A DNA stretch of 64,000 bases from Escallonia rubra (taxonomy: Eukaryota > Streptophyta > Magnoliopsida > Escalloniales > Escalloniaceae), in NCBI GenBank assembly GCA_033065855.1, contig JAVXUO010001560.1, positions 124,001 to 188,000 on the forward strand, written 5' to 3'. Positions 1 to 12,400 of this stretch are shown here, piece after piece (the stretch's first letter is position 1; every line of letters begins with the position of its first letter). The notes under the pieces were generated by a model. That model saw only the letters and a program-made list of their open reading frames with translations. It had not been told where the DNA came from and made no database searches. Made by a program: the position numbers and the translations under genes.

Positions 1-2045
1 CTTCATCGGTCATTGATTTTGATATTCCTGTTGCAGTTACCAATGCTTAGTGTACTTGTGCCATGCGTCCCCTTTCCGATTTTCTGTCATATGCTCATCT
101 TTCTCCTCCTTTCTGTTCATTTGTCTCTACTGTAAATTCTCATTCTGTACCCAGGACCTTGATTGAGGCCTTGTCTTACTCTGGGTGGAAAGCTGCTATG
201 GAAGAAGAGATGGCTCATTTTGTCGAATAATCGGACTTGGGATCTTGCTCCCTTGCCTTCTGGTAAATCAGTAGTTGGATGTGTACAGCAAAAGACATCC
301 CTGGTGGTTCTGTTGCTCGCTTGAAAGCCCGTTTAGTGAGTAGAGGATATTTCCTAACCTACGGAGTTGACTATCTTCGTACCTTTTCTCCTGTTGCAAA
401 GATGTCTTCGGTTCGTACTTTCATTTCCCTCAGCGCCACTCATTGCTGGCCCTTATTTCAGTTGGATATGGAGAATACCTTCTTGTATGGGAATTTGAAT
501 GATGAATTTATATAGAGCAACCTCCTGGGTTTGTTGCTCAGGGGGGTCTTCTCAGGTTTGTAAGCTTAAAAATCCCTTTTTGGCTTGAAACAATCTCCTA
601 GAGCTTGATTTGGGAAATTTGCAGAGATGGTCACTAGTTTTGGGTTAACACAGTCATATGGTGACCACTATTTACACCAACATTCTAATATGGGACGTAT
701 TGCTAATTGCATATATTGATGATATTGTTATAATGGTGCATGATAGCAAGGGCATTGATGCATTGAAGCATTACTTACGTCATCACTAAGGACTTGGGTA
801 AGTCGAAGTATTTCCTTTGCATTGATGCATTGAAGCATTCGAGACTGGGATTTCCTTGGCATTGGGGTGGCTTGCTCGTGTGAAGATATATGTTTGTCTT
901 GGAGAAAATATATCTTGGATTTGTTAGCTGAAGCATGGATGTTGGGTCCCAAGCCTCTTGAGACACCAATGGATCCCAACATCTAGCTCACTTTTGATAA
1001 ATGAGATTTGATATCTGATCCGGGTGCATATAGACGGGTTAGTTGGTAAGCTAAATTACTTGAAACATTACCCGTCCTGATATAGCATTCTCAATGAGTG
1101 TTTTGAGTCAATTCTTGTCAGTTCCTCCCTCTAGTCTGTGGGATGCTGTGATATGTATTAGATAATATCTTAAGTGAGCCTCTGTGGAAAGGGTTACTGT
1201 TTTGAGATTGTGGCCACACCGGTAGCTTTTTACTGATAGTGATTGAGCTGGATCACCCTCAGATGGGAGATCTACCATTGGCTATTATGTCTTTGTTGGT
1301 GGTAACTTCGTTTCCTGAAAGAGCAAGAAGCAAGTGTAGTTTCATGTAGTCAGAGTACGCACGTACTTCATGTAGTTTAGTTTGGGGCATTAATTTCTTG
1401 CTTGAACTTGGGTTTAAGATATCATGTCCTACGAGGTTGATACGTGACAATGAAGCTGCAACCTATGTTACATGGACTCGGTATGAGTGTCCGAGTCGGA
1501 TACGTGTCCTAGTGTCGGATTCGTCTATTTTTCAGAATTCAAGACACGGGGACACGGCAAAATATTCCCACCTATTAATGTTTCTTAGTTATTCCTTAGT
1601 TTAGATACTGTTTTATGATATGCATATCGCTTTAATTTAGAACTGAGATCATCTCAAAGCAATAACAAACTAAAAGAAACAATATAACACAGTGTTCCTA
1701 GTGGCATATCCTACGGGATGTGTCGGACACATATCCCATACCCATGTCCAAGCGTCGAGTGTCCAACACGGGTACTTCACGCATTTTGAAGAGTCCATGT
1801 AACATAGGCCGCAGCGTTGCCTCTAACCATGTATTTTATGAACTGACCAAGCATATTGAAGTTGATTACCACTCTATCCACGAGAAACTTCTGGAGAATA
1901 TTACTGATACTAGTTCTATTTTCGATCTCGATATCAGCTAGCTGATTTGTTTACTAAATCTCTTGGGGCTAATAGGGTGGACGTTCTATGTAACAAGCTG
2001 CGCATGATTGATATATATGCTCCAGCTTGAGGGGGAATATTAGAA
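1..2045 (+). mobile_element. Ty1/copia retrotransposon remnant, 3' part of pol
   Basis: Degenerate reverse transcriptase and RNase H of a copia element, cut by the left window edge. In order one can read, through many stops and frameshifts: the RT entry (WKAAMEEEM near 190), the block VARLKARLVSRGY...DYLRTFSPVAK (about 310-400), FQLDMENTFLYGNL (460-500), SLFGLKQSPRA (570-605), a damaged YVDDIVI (about 710-730), LVGKLNYL (about 1040), the RNase H block AGSPSDGRSTIGYYVF (1250-1300), LGFKISCPTRLI.DNEAA (1405-1460), TKHIEVDYHSIHEKL (1850-1890) and ADLFTKSLG (about 1940). A purine tract with GAGGGGGAAT near 2030 looks like the polypurine tract before a 3' LTR. The RNase H is split by a later MITE. 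The element is dead. It most likely lies in an intron of SMU1, since the next host exon downstream is an internal SMU1 exon. Confidence 0.85.
1463..1807. mobile_element. hAT-type MITE, copy 1 (345 bp)
   Basis: The ends form a terminal inverted repeat of 17 bp (CTATGTTACATGGACTC on the left, its reverse complement on the right). The flanks GCTGCAAC (1455-1462) and GCCGCAGC (1808-1815) agree in 6 of 8 bases, fitting the 8-bp target duplication of hAT elements. It interrupts the RNase H region of the copia remnant, so it is younger than that element. No coding capacity. A second copy lies in the opposite orientation about 1 kb downstream. Confidence 0.8.
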
Positions 2046-2831
2046 TACATAACTTTTATTAAGGGAGAGCACCCTTCTTGTTAAGCCTTTTTTGAACTTC
2101 CAATTTGTACCCTTTGTACTATATGTTTAACTTAATAACTTAATGCTAAGAAAGATACTTCACATGATTAAGTTATTTTAACCACCTCTCCACTTTCCAG
2201 TAAATCTAAAAAACCACCTCTTATCACATGCCGAACGCTAACACCCACTATATCAGATTCATTTTGCTTTGAATATAGGATTGAAGCCTTTGTTTTTATG
2301 AGTTCATAGATAGGTTGTTGTTTAGTTATGTTTCTTATTGTTTGAAAAATAAACACCCTATAGTTCATATTTGACTTTCAAGAATTTCATATTGCTCATT
2401 ACTTTTGCAAACGCATCGCATGTGCCATAGAAACTAGTTAATAATTAGTTCAGGAATTTCCTAGTCTTGTATTAATTAATATCTACTAAAAGAGTGTCAG
2501 CCTATCAACACTTGTCATGCATCAGTTCAAGTATTGTTGTGTTTTCTTGAAAAGAGGAAACAGTGAATTTGGCCAAATGCTCTATGCATCTTTCAAGGGT
2601 TATCACGCATCTAGACCAGAACTTGCAGAACTTTATATTTCAATTGCGACCTTTATTACCCGAACCGAAATTGGCCTCCCTTGTTTCCTTGCTTCTCTAC
2701 CTTAAGTGAGCAAATTGATTTTGAAATCTACATTCAAGCAACGAAGGTGGTGATGAAGGGAAGGCCCCCCAAATTGCCATCCTTAGGTGTTGCGCTGTCT
2801 GATGAAGCTGGAGAAGAAGTTATGCCAACAC
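2046..2831. other. Non-coding stretch, nothing recognised
   Basis: The first few hundred bases may be the 3' LTR of the copia remnant, but I cannot find its far end. Around 2517-2830 two short open readings occur, neither of which resembles SMU1 or any family I know. Confidence 0.4.
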
Positions 2832-3165
2832 CTATGTTACATGGACTCTTCAAAATGTGTGAAGTACTTATGTCGGACACTCGACACTTGGACATGGGTA
2901 CGGGATATGTCTCCGACAAATCCCGTAGGATATGCACTATATTATAGTGTTTCTTTTAGTTCGTTATCGCTTTGAGATGATCTCAGTTTTAGATTAAAAC
3001 GATATGCACAACTTAAAACACCATGTAAACTAAGGAATAACTAAAAAACAAGAATAGATAGGAATATCTTGCCTTGTCCCGTGTCTTGGATTTTGAAAAA
3101 TAGACGAATCTGACACTTGGACACGTGTCCGACTCGGACACTCGTACCAAGTCCACGTTAAATAG
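2832..3165. mobile_element. hAT-type MITE, copy 2 (334 bp, inverted relative to copy 1)
   Basis: The reverse complement aligns along its whole length with the copy at 1463-1807, by eye at about 85% identity. It is flanked by a perfect 8-bp target duplication GCCAACAC (2824-2831 and 3166-3173), which fixes both ends and points to a hAT transposase. The right terminal repeat has decayed somewhat (CTATTTAACGTGGACTT read inward). Confidence 0.85.
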
Positions 3166-3465
3166 GCCAACACCCACCAACTATATGGGATATGTACAGC
3201 CACACACACAGTCACATCAACTCTTGTACATATTTATGTATATGCAAATACAAATACATGAACTTCATTTATGCTTAACTTCTGAAGTGATAACATATTT
3301 GCTTTCATATTTTTTCAATGGGTAGGACTCCCAGTGCAGTATAAGAGTGATGCTAAGCTTAGAGTTTGTCTGACTGGTTAATTCACGAGGAGTTCTGAAT
3401 TCTCTTTAGTTTATACGTTGGCAAGTAATGGTTTTGCAAACTAATATTGTACACATCATGTACAG

Positions 3466-6400
3466 GCGTATCAAGAATCAACAAAAGAGAAAAGACGCGC
3501 ACAGATCGCTCAAGGTTTTACTTCCCTTCCATACTTATGTTATAAAAATGGTTTAGTTTGAAAATCACTCTCGGGCAAGACAAACTTTACTGGCCACAAT
3601 TATTCACGATTCAGATAATTGGATATCAATGCTGAATCCCATCCTATAACAATATCAACTTCGAACCGAGGAGGCAAATGTGCTAGTCATGAGCAAACGA
3701 GCTTCATGATTACGAACATCATTTTTTATTGACAAGGACTCCTATGTTGTAAAGTGTACCGTGAAATTTAGCATAAGTGATCGTAGAAATTTCAAGTAAC
3801 ACAACTGGAATGAAGTCGCTTCTGAAAGAAACCTTTATGCTTGAAAACCGAAGTTTTATTCCTCATGAGATCTCAATCGTAAATAGAATTAACTGCACGA
3901 GCTCAAATATGAAAAAGAAAATGTATACTGCAAAAATAACATGCACAGATTAACAGAAATTATCTTTATGAACTTCAAATGCTGCAATGAATGACAAGGT
4001 TAACTCCCACCGACTAATTACATTAAAATACCTGTAGGCTCCACATGTCGAGCACAATCAACAAGCTTCAGCCCCTTGGTCAGTGGATCTGCGAACATGT
4101 TATTTGTATCAACGTGTTCATAAAATACATTACATTTTTAAGCCATTCTGTAATCTTGTAGAACTTTCGCTCTACATACTTTGCACCTTTAGAATTTTTA
4201 CTGTTAGGAGGAGACAAGCGACTCCTTCGCACTTCTCCAGAAGATTGCTTTGCCTAAGCGTTAGAAGATATTACTTGTGGTGGATTTTCCATTGTTTGTG
4301 GAACCACTGAGGTCTGCATCTGCATATCCAATTACCTTGAGATCATCAACCCATTCAAATACAAGCATGCAACCTTCGGTACTAAGATTGCATCACCTTT
4401 TTTGCAGAAATGGCATCCACCTTACGAGCAAGACTGTAATTAGCTGTGTATATACCCAAAACGCTCGCTGTATAAGCAATATCTTTTCCTGCGAGCATGG
4501 ACATACATCGAACTACCCACATCATTACTATCAAGTTCATTATTTCATAGACTCCTTTTAAATACATTGAGCCTCGTTTACTTATACCTTTGACACGCAG
4601 GATCTACACCTATCAAACAAGGCTTCATATTGAAAAAGAATTCGATCAATATAAGCTCTTTCAGAAAGTCCCAACAAGTTCCTGGATCTATTTTCGTGAA
4701 TTTCTATGCCAAGCACATCGGCTGCCTCTCGGACGTCTTTCTTGTCAAAGAATTTGGAAAGCACTTTTTTTGACATCATGAAGCAAGCCTAGATCCCTAT
4801 TATCAAGAACTTTATCATCAAAATACAAAGAAGAGATATTTTCTCTCATTGCCCTTGAGCTATATGCAAGAGTCAGTATTTTTCACAAAACTAGTACATT
4901 GCAGAACCTCGTGAAATTTTGAGTACCATAGACGAGAAGCTTCTTTAAGACCTTAGATGAACTTTTTAACCAACAAACCATACGCTCGCTGCCTGCCACC
5001 TCAAGACCCTTAGGTTGCTTCATGTACACTTCAGGTAAATCACTCTTCTCCAGAGCTCTCTTTACATTCATAGGACGAAGCTTTAGATCAAAAGGTGCCG
5101 TTAATACCATGATAATCCTGGAGGAGTCTTTTAAGGATATCGGTGAAAGTTCTCCTTATAATCTATTCTGTCACTCTTTTTACTTCCTAGAATCGTGTCA
5201 GACTCTCGCAACGTAGTACTTATACCTGGTTTATTTATGATACTTCCATTCGACATGATTTTATGGTCATTTAGATCATCTTTCCTTACTCTAACGGAGA
5301 GTGCAGTTAGCCACTTGAAGTTGCTTTTCTTGAGAAAATGGCTCTATGTTGCTATGTTTGGTTGCGCTAAATTTTCTTGCAACAAGAAGCTACACTTAGT
5401 AATACGCAGATCTGGGTCCATCTTACTTCACTCTAAGGTTACCGCCCCAGAGAAATGGCAACCATGATCTCCCTTCCTATAATACGACTCAGTGTCTCAC
5501 ACTAAGCAAGTAGGTGGTGGCAAGCATAGATTTGCTATGGGGGAAGCAGAAATGGCTCAAGGGTTGCACAAGCAAAAGGTGTCACCAAGCATGAGGTGGT
5601 ACTCTCCTACTAACCAACCTTATTGCCTGATTAAGCATGCTATTGAAGGCTGAAGGTTTTCTTATTTGATTGTAGAGGATTTTTTTCTCTTTTTTGGTGC
5701 TTTTTGGATGGGCAAGAGCTAAACAGCTCAGCTGCTTTTAAGCAAGTAAAGCTTTTGGTGTTATGTGCCAATCTGAAATGTCCATAGAGAATGCTAGAGG
5801 TGTTAGCTTTATAAGATTTTGAGTGTATAGCGTGCATTCTCTTACGGTTGTTGAGACTTGGTATGATTGTGGTAAAGCTTTTGTCGGTGGACGTGGATCA
5901 ACTTGGGCAGCCAGGAGATGAAAGGTGCTTTGCTATCAAGAGTAGTCTGGTGGTAGAGGATGGACAAAACTTGCATAGCTCTGCTGGAAGGTTACTGGGT
6001 TTCGAAGATTCTCAAGGTTGGAAGTTCGGATCTTGAGAAGGTACTCAAAAAGCATCAGCCGAGGTTTGAGCAGTATAGCAGTTAGTGATGTATGGCTCTG
6101 AGGACAAGGAAGAGTTAGCGGTTGATAAGGCTCCTGTAAAACACAACTTTGTTTTTCGCCGAGTTTGGTTGTGGGTTAGGTGAAGAATGTCGATGGGTTT
6201 TATCCTCTTCAGTTAACTAGGCCGATGGTGATGTTAGGGTGGGCAATAAAGACGTTGCAGAGTTGAGAAACAAGAATGTTGCAGTTTGTACATGTCTACT
6301 GTTCTTTGGTTGCAAATTTCTAGAGACGTTGGTAATGGGCCACGTGCAGGTTATAGGCAAGGCTTTGGTCAATTCAGCCATGTTCTAAATTCAGTCGAAT

Positions 6401-9400
6401 AACTTCCTTACTTTAGAACCATTAATCAGGTGTTTTGGACCGTTTTTTGGGGGGAAGGGGTGGTGTTCAAACTAAACTTATCACTTGGTAGTTACTTTGC
6501 TAAGCGTCAGCAAAATAAGGGACTAGGCTCTTTGGAGAAGGCGCGAATTGCTGGCTCAGCTGATATGATACTGAGAGGAACTAGGGGGAGTGATACTGAT
6601 AGGAACTTGAGCTTAGAGTGCTGACATGCCTGGGACCTCATTGTCTCCCATCTTCAGTTTGTTGGCACTTTTTTTCAGATTAGGCTTCATTTTGGATATC
6701 TTGGGGTCTAATTTTTTTCTAGGCGGATTTGTGGTCGTAGTTTTGTTTAGTGACTAACTAAATACACGCACGTGCTCCGCAAGTGTAGTAACTTGATCCG
6801 TGTATCTATGTTAATCGCGCAAAATTTTCAAAGACGAGCAGCTTTGGCATGAAAGACAACCTTCTTCAAGGTAACACCATAACTCAGAACATGCATTACA
6901 AGTTTACACGGTCATGTGAATTCTGGCTGTAGCCTAGGATAACAAAAATGAATACTGATTCTCCTCATATCACTCCATCAAGAAGCAGAAGGGCACTTCA
7001 CTTTCAGGAAAACTCAGGTCAGGACTTCGGCATCATAAATATGACCAAATCATCCAAAATAAATTAGCTGATGGTCATCCAATAGCAGCATGTGGCCTTG
7101 CGTTTCTATTTCTGTAAGAAAATCTAAGGAATAAAAAGAAGACGACAGGCGCCTAAGTTGGTGAAAAAATTACAATTCGTTGTATCTGAAGTTTTTTCAT
7201 CTTTCTTACGCTATGATATAAGAAAGAACTAATTTGAAGTCACGTCATGAATACAGTAGTCAAAATTCTACCACATGGAGGTTGGATAATTGTCTGTCAT
7301 TCTATTGAAGGCGTGCATTCGAAATATGTCAGATGTTTTAGCCAGAAGATGTTTCACTTGGGTAGCAAAGAGTCGATGGAGTCAAATAAATAGATAAGCA
7401 TATTATTGAGGAAAAGATGAGTTAACTAGACTGAATCCAATGCTTGTCATAGAAATTCAAAAACAAGTAATAAACTGACTAAATAAATATAACAATGACT
7501 AAATTGTAGACGGTTTCTAAGGCAGTTCAGCCTCATTATGCAGTCGCTGCAAACGGTTATGCCAGGTCAGAACTAATGAATTTACTGAAGGAGAATGGGG
7601 TAACTTCACCCTAGGCTGCCGGTGATGAAATTCACTTTTACTATTGGGTACTGAAGTGAAACGCACTGGCTTATTAGGGTAATATTGATTCATCATGGTT
7701 AGGGAATCGGCGAAAATGGTCATCCCAAGGGGAAATGTCCTAAGACCCTTGAATGAGCACCTTTCTAGATTAAGCGGCCCCCCAACATATAATAACGCCA
7801 TTGCATTACAAAGTTTAACTTCAGGAAAGGTTCCAAACTTAGGGTCTCATAGTGACTATACCCTTCGAAATCGTTGGTTTAGTTGTTTGTTGATGGCTAT
7901 AAAACTGGATTTCAGTAAAATGAATCTTTTGTAGGTGTTGGCATTGCAATTACCCAGATTATATTGTTGTGTAAAATGTTTTCGCAAGCAATTTTTCTCT
8001 GTATCTCTTCACTTTAAAGTGACATTTCTCTTGCCCATTTCAGCTCTTGCTGCAGAGGTTTCTGTCGTTCCACCATCACGGCTGATGGCTCTAATTGGTC
8101 AGGCTCTAAAGTGGCAGCAGCACCAAGGTTACATTTTAATATGAACTATTTTCTTTGTGCCAATGCTGATGAAATTTTTGTAAATAGCAAGTATGCGTTA
8201 TTCCATTCTGAAGTCTTAACAGTTGTGTTGGTTTCGATAGCCCCTTATAAATATCTTATGGGATTCTAATTTCATGGAGGGCAAGTGTCAAGTGAGGTGG
8301 TAGATATGGTCACCTTCTTTTTGACTTGTTGTTTTGGACGGATATGGATCCTCTGATGGTGCTAAGAAATATATTAGGGAGATCGTTTCTTTTTTGGAGT
8401 TTGATGTGCAAACACTGGTAGGATAGTGCCCATCCACTTGGTGGGGATGCTAGGTTCTCCATAAATGTGCGTGGCACGTGTCTTATTTATATTGTACATA
8501 TATTAATGAAACTTATATTGTTGGTCAATTGTAGGCTTTCGTAGATGTCATAATTGCTACTACACTATTATCATCTTGGTGAAGTGTATTTTGTTGGCTC
8601 TTTCAGGATTACTTCCAGCTGGAACACAGTTTGACTTGTTTCGAGGAACAGCCGCAATGAAACAAGATGTAGACGATTTGCATCCAACGACTCTTGGGCA
8701 TACTATTAAGGTAGTTGTCCATAGCTTGGCTTCTCTAGCTTTGCTTTTACATTATATTTGTGATGTTAAACACTCTTTACTTCGCAAACTTCTTATTTGT
8801 TTTTTCTGGTGGCGTTGCACTGCAGTTTGGGAAAAAGAGTCACCCAGAATGTGCTCGGTTCTCACCCGACGGACAGTTCCTTGTTTCTTGCTCGGTTGAC
8901 GGATTTATTGAGGTATATCATAGGGAAAATGCTAGACATCATGACTGTTTTTCATGATTGGTGTCGACTGATGTGGCACATTAGACGTTACTCTCTCCTT
9001 TAATTGGAGAACCCGTGTTCTTTTTCATTTTTGTTTATCTTCTCTATAAGCTTGGTGATAGGAAACTTTCCACTATAGTAAATTGACCCCTAGCTTCATG
9101 ACGTGTCTCTTGATTTTAATTCACGGTTATCTAGTAGTAGTGGCACTCATACCAGATTACAAGATAGCTTTAGAGCCATGACTTCTGATGAGTTTCAATT
9201 GTTTTTTCACTTTTTGGTCCATACCAGGTTTGGGATCACATAAGCGGAAAGCTTAAGAAGGATCTCCAGTATCAGGCTGATGTGAGTAGAAAATTGCTAT
9301 CTCATGAACCATTTTATGCTGTCCATCTATATACATGTTTATGGTTGGAGTCTGCGTTTGTTGTTTTCTAAATGGAGAACCACATAAATCTAGCGAGAAA

Positions 9401-12400
9401 GGAAGCAGAAAGTGAGTTTAAATGCGAAGTACGTTGAACAGCATTATCTAGATTATGAAGCTAAAACTAAAGTTTGTGAAAATTAAGGCGTATAAATCTT
9501 TGTTAATGGGCTGACTTTTGCAAATCAGAGCACTGATTTTATATCACCCTGGCAGTATTTGGAGTCTCTGATACCTAGTTAGGATTTAGGATCTAAGAAT
9601 TAAGAGTAAGGGCTTAGCTGACCATGGAGAAAGAAGAGAGAAGTACGAAATGAGTTGATTCGGTATCAAGTTGCACGTAGAAGATAATACAGAAATACCA
9701 AGAACTCCTAGGGTGCTGCTATATTTCTCTTGCTCGTCTAGTTGACCCTGAGCTACGGCTGTCTATGGGCCTAGTTGGGCTGGGTTACTTGGATTTTCAC
9801 ACAAAAATACGATAGCTTAAAAGTTCACCCAGCCCAACCCGATCCTGGGTTCACTCTGGATAAACCCAGCCCAAACAAATGCAACCCTGGGCTAAAATCT
9901 TTTTATTTACGAATTTTGGTAACAAGAAAATGGTTAACAAATGCGCGTTTTTTAAAAAATAGCCTTGTGAAGACCTGACGAGTCTAGTGAAATTTGAATC
10001 AGCTAAATCAGAGGTTTGAAGAAGTCGAAAAAGGAACTTATACTTAAGTAACAAATTTTCATGTTTTTATTTTTTATTGTGGTCAATAAAAAATGGAAAA
10101 CCATGGCTATCCTATGGTTTTCCATTTTTTTATTTAATCTCAGCCTCTCATCTTGTCATGTTTTTATTTTTTATTGTGGTCAATATTTTTCTATCTTGGC
10201 CATATCTCGCTAGTGTTCTTCTCACCCGCACCGGATTATCTCATCTATCTCCTAAAAAAGCATTTCATATATATAGTTTAATTTTTAAGTGGGCTAACCA
10301 GACACCGGTAGGTTCAAACCCTAACTGATGTAGCGGAAGTATATAAAACAAGGAGCACGTCCTTGGGTTAAAGAAAACCTAGAATCCACTAGGCAAAGGA
10401 CACATCCTAGAATCAACTAGGTAAGAAATCTCAGAAGTGTAGAAAACCTGTATTTCATTGTCTGACTTGAAGAGTTACGAAGAACATTTATATGCACCAA
10501 GTGAAAATCTTCCATAAGCGACAATATTTATGGGCGATTATCTAAAACCTAGAATCGTGTGGAATGGTTCTCGGAATTGATTGAAAGCAAGTAAGATATA
10601 CATGCGTGCTAGAAATGTGGGATTCTGTTGTGTGCTAAATTCCCTGGGATTCTTGTCCTCCATCAATCTCTTAAGCAGATGTGTGCTAAAACAATGGTAT
10701 TCTTGTTCTACATCAGTCTTCACTACTTGAAAGGTATCTTTCACCTCACCAGAATAGGATCTTGGAGAGCTTCAAACTTCTCCACTTGCAGTGATTATAA
10801 TCACACGGTGGAGCCATAGAAGCTATTTCTGATTCCTTAACCTTCCTTTGATGTTGTTGACAAAATTTACTAACTAAGAATCTGCAGCTGCAATGCCAAC
10901 CACAATGTAGTCAAAATGTTTGAGAAGACATAATTTCAGAAAATTCAACATTATTGGTACTAAACTCGTCTTCTTATTTGACCAATTTGGGACTTTCGTA
11001 GAAGTATTCTTTGGTCGCATCATCCTTTGAAAGCTTCATCTTGTAACTTCTTAACAAGTTGACGTTCATCTTTCGGTGTTTCATGCACATCATCTTGACC
11101 TGAAAGTTCTTCCCCAACCAAACTTTTATCAAAATATGGTGCTTGAAAATCGTACTCCAGCCCATTTTCATCTTTTCTTATTGCATGAATATCAACCTAA
11201 TTATTTTCGAGCCTGTAGATATAAAGCTGATATAAATCCGACTATATAATTAAACAAGATTTTGGCAAAAAGAGTTCTTCAACCAGCATATGCAACATTA
11301 TGGGCCAACAAGTTATTCTATTCTTACATTGCAATACTAGACACCGTTGCACTTGACGCCACTTCTGTGCTGCATTAGACCCACGCGTATTGCAAGCGTA
11401 TTTAATTACTTTCTCTGGGGATGTTCTTATACTTATAAAATAATCTTCTAGACCAAAAACCTAGTCAATAATTTCCTCCTTGGTTTACAATTCAACAAAC
11501 CAAAGAATATCATCATCGATGGGAATGCTTCTACGCATAAGTTGACTGCAAGAAAATCTCCAGCACAAACTCTTTGGCTTTCATGATTTCTTTGATCGCA
11601 AAACTCTGTTGGGTGATGAAAGCCTTCACCCCACTGTAAACGTCGATAAGGTGGTTTCCACAGATGCAATGACCCTGTCTACGGCCCCACGATAGGGCAA
11701 TGCCTCCCTCAAAAGGGCTAGCCAAAGTAGGTACTTCGAGTTCATGGGCAAGGTCTTATAAGGCCAATCAAAATTTATCCCGCATTCGATGTTTTCCTAT
11801 CACAACCGACAAATGAGTTTATTATCCAACAGCTCTGATACCAAATAATGTAGCGGAAGCACATAAAACAAGAAACACGTCCTTGAGTGAAAGAAAACCT
11901 AGAATCCACTAGGCAAAGAAGAGAACCTAGAATCCTGTGTGTAAGAGATCTCAGAAACGGAAGAAAATTATATTTCATTTTTTGACTAGAAGAGTTACAA
12001 AGTGACATATATATAGGTCAAGAGAAGAGCTGCGATAAATGTAATAGGCTATCTAAATCCCAGAATCGTGTAACGATCTAAGGAATTCATTGAAAGCAAA
12101 TAAAATACACATGCATGCTAAAAAGATGGGTTTTGTTGCTTGTTATTGCTGCATTAATCCTCGTTTGCTAAACTGTGGGATTCTTGTCAGTCTTGAGCAC
12201 ATGTTCGCTAGAACACATTTGATTCTTGTCCTACATCAGTTTTTCCTCTTCTGATATTACCAATTTTGGACTTTCTAAAAAATATTTTCTCCGGTGACAT
12301 AATCCTTCATGTTGAAATCTTCATTTTGTAACACTCCAACAAGTTGATGTTCATCTTTGGTGTTTCTTGCACATTGCCTTGACCTGAAAGTTCTTCCCCA

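Noticed and set aside
2517-2947. Two short + strand readings that could be upstream SMU1 exons
   Set aside because: Neither matches the SMU1 N-terminal half (LisH/CTLH or the RSYFDP stretch), and splice phase to the 3466 exon cannot be shown.
10300-10325. GGTTCAAACC, resembling a tRNA T-arm
   Set aside because: No acceptor stem, D-arm or anticodon arm could be folded around it.
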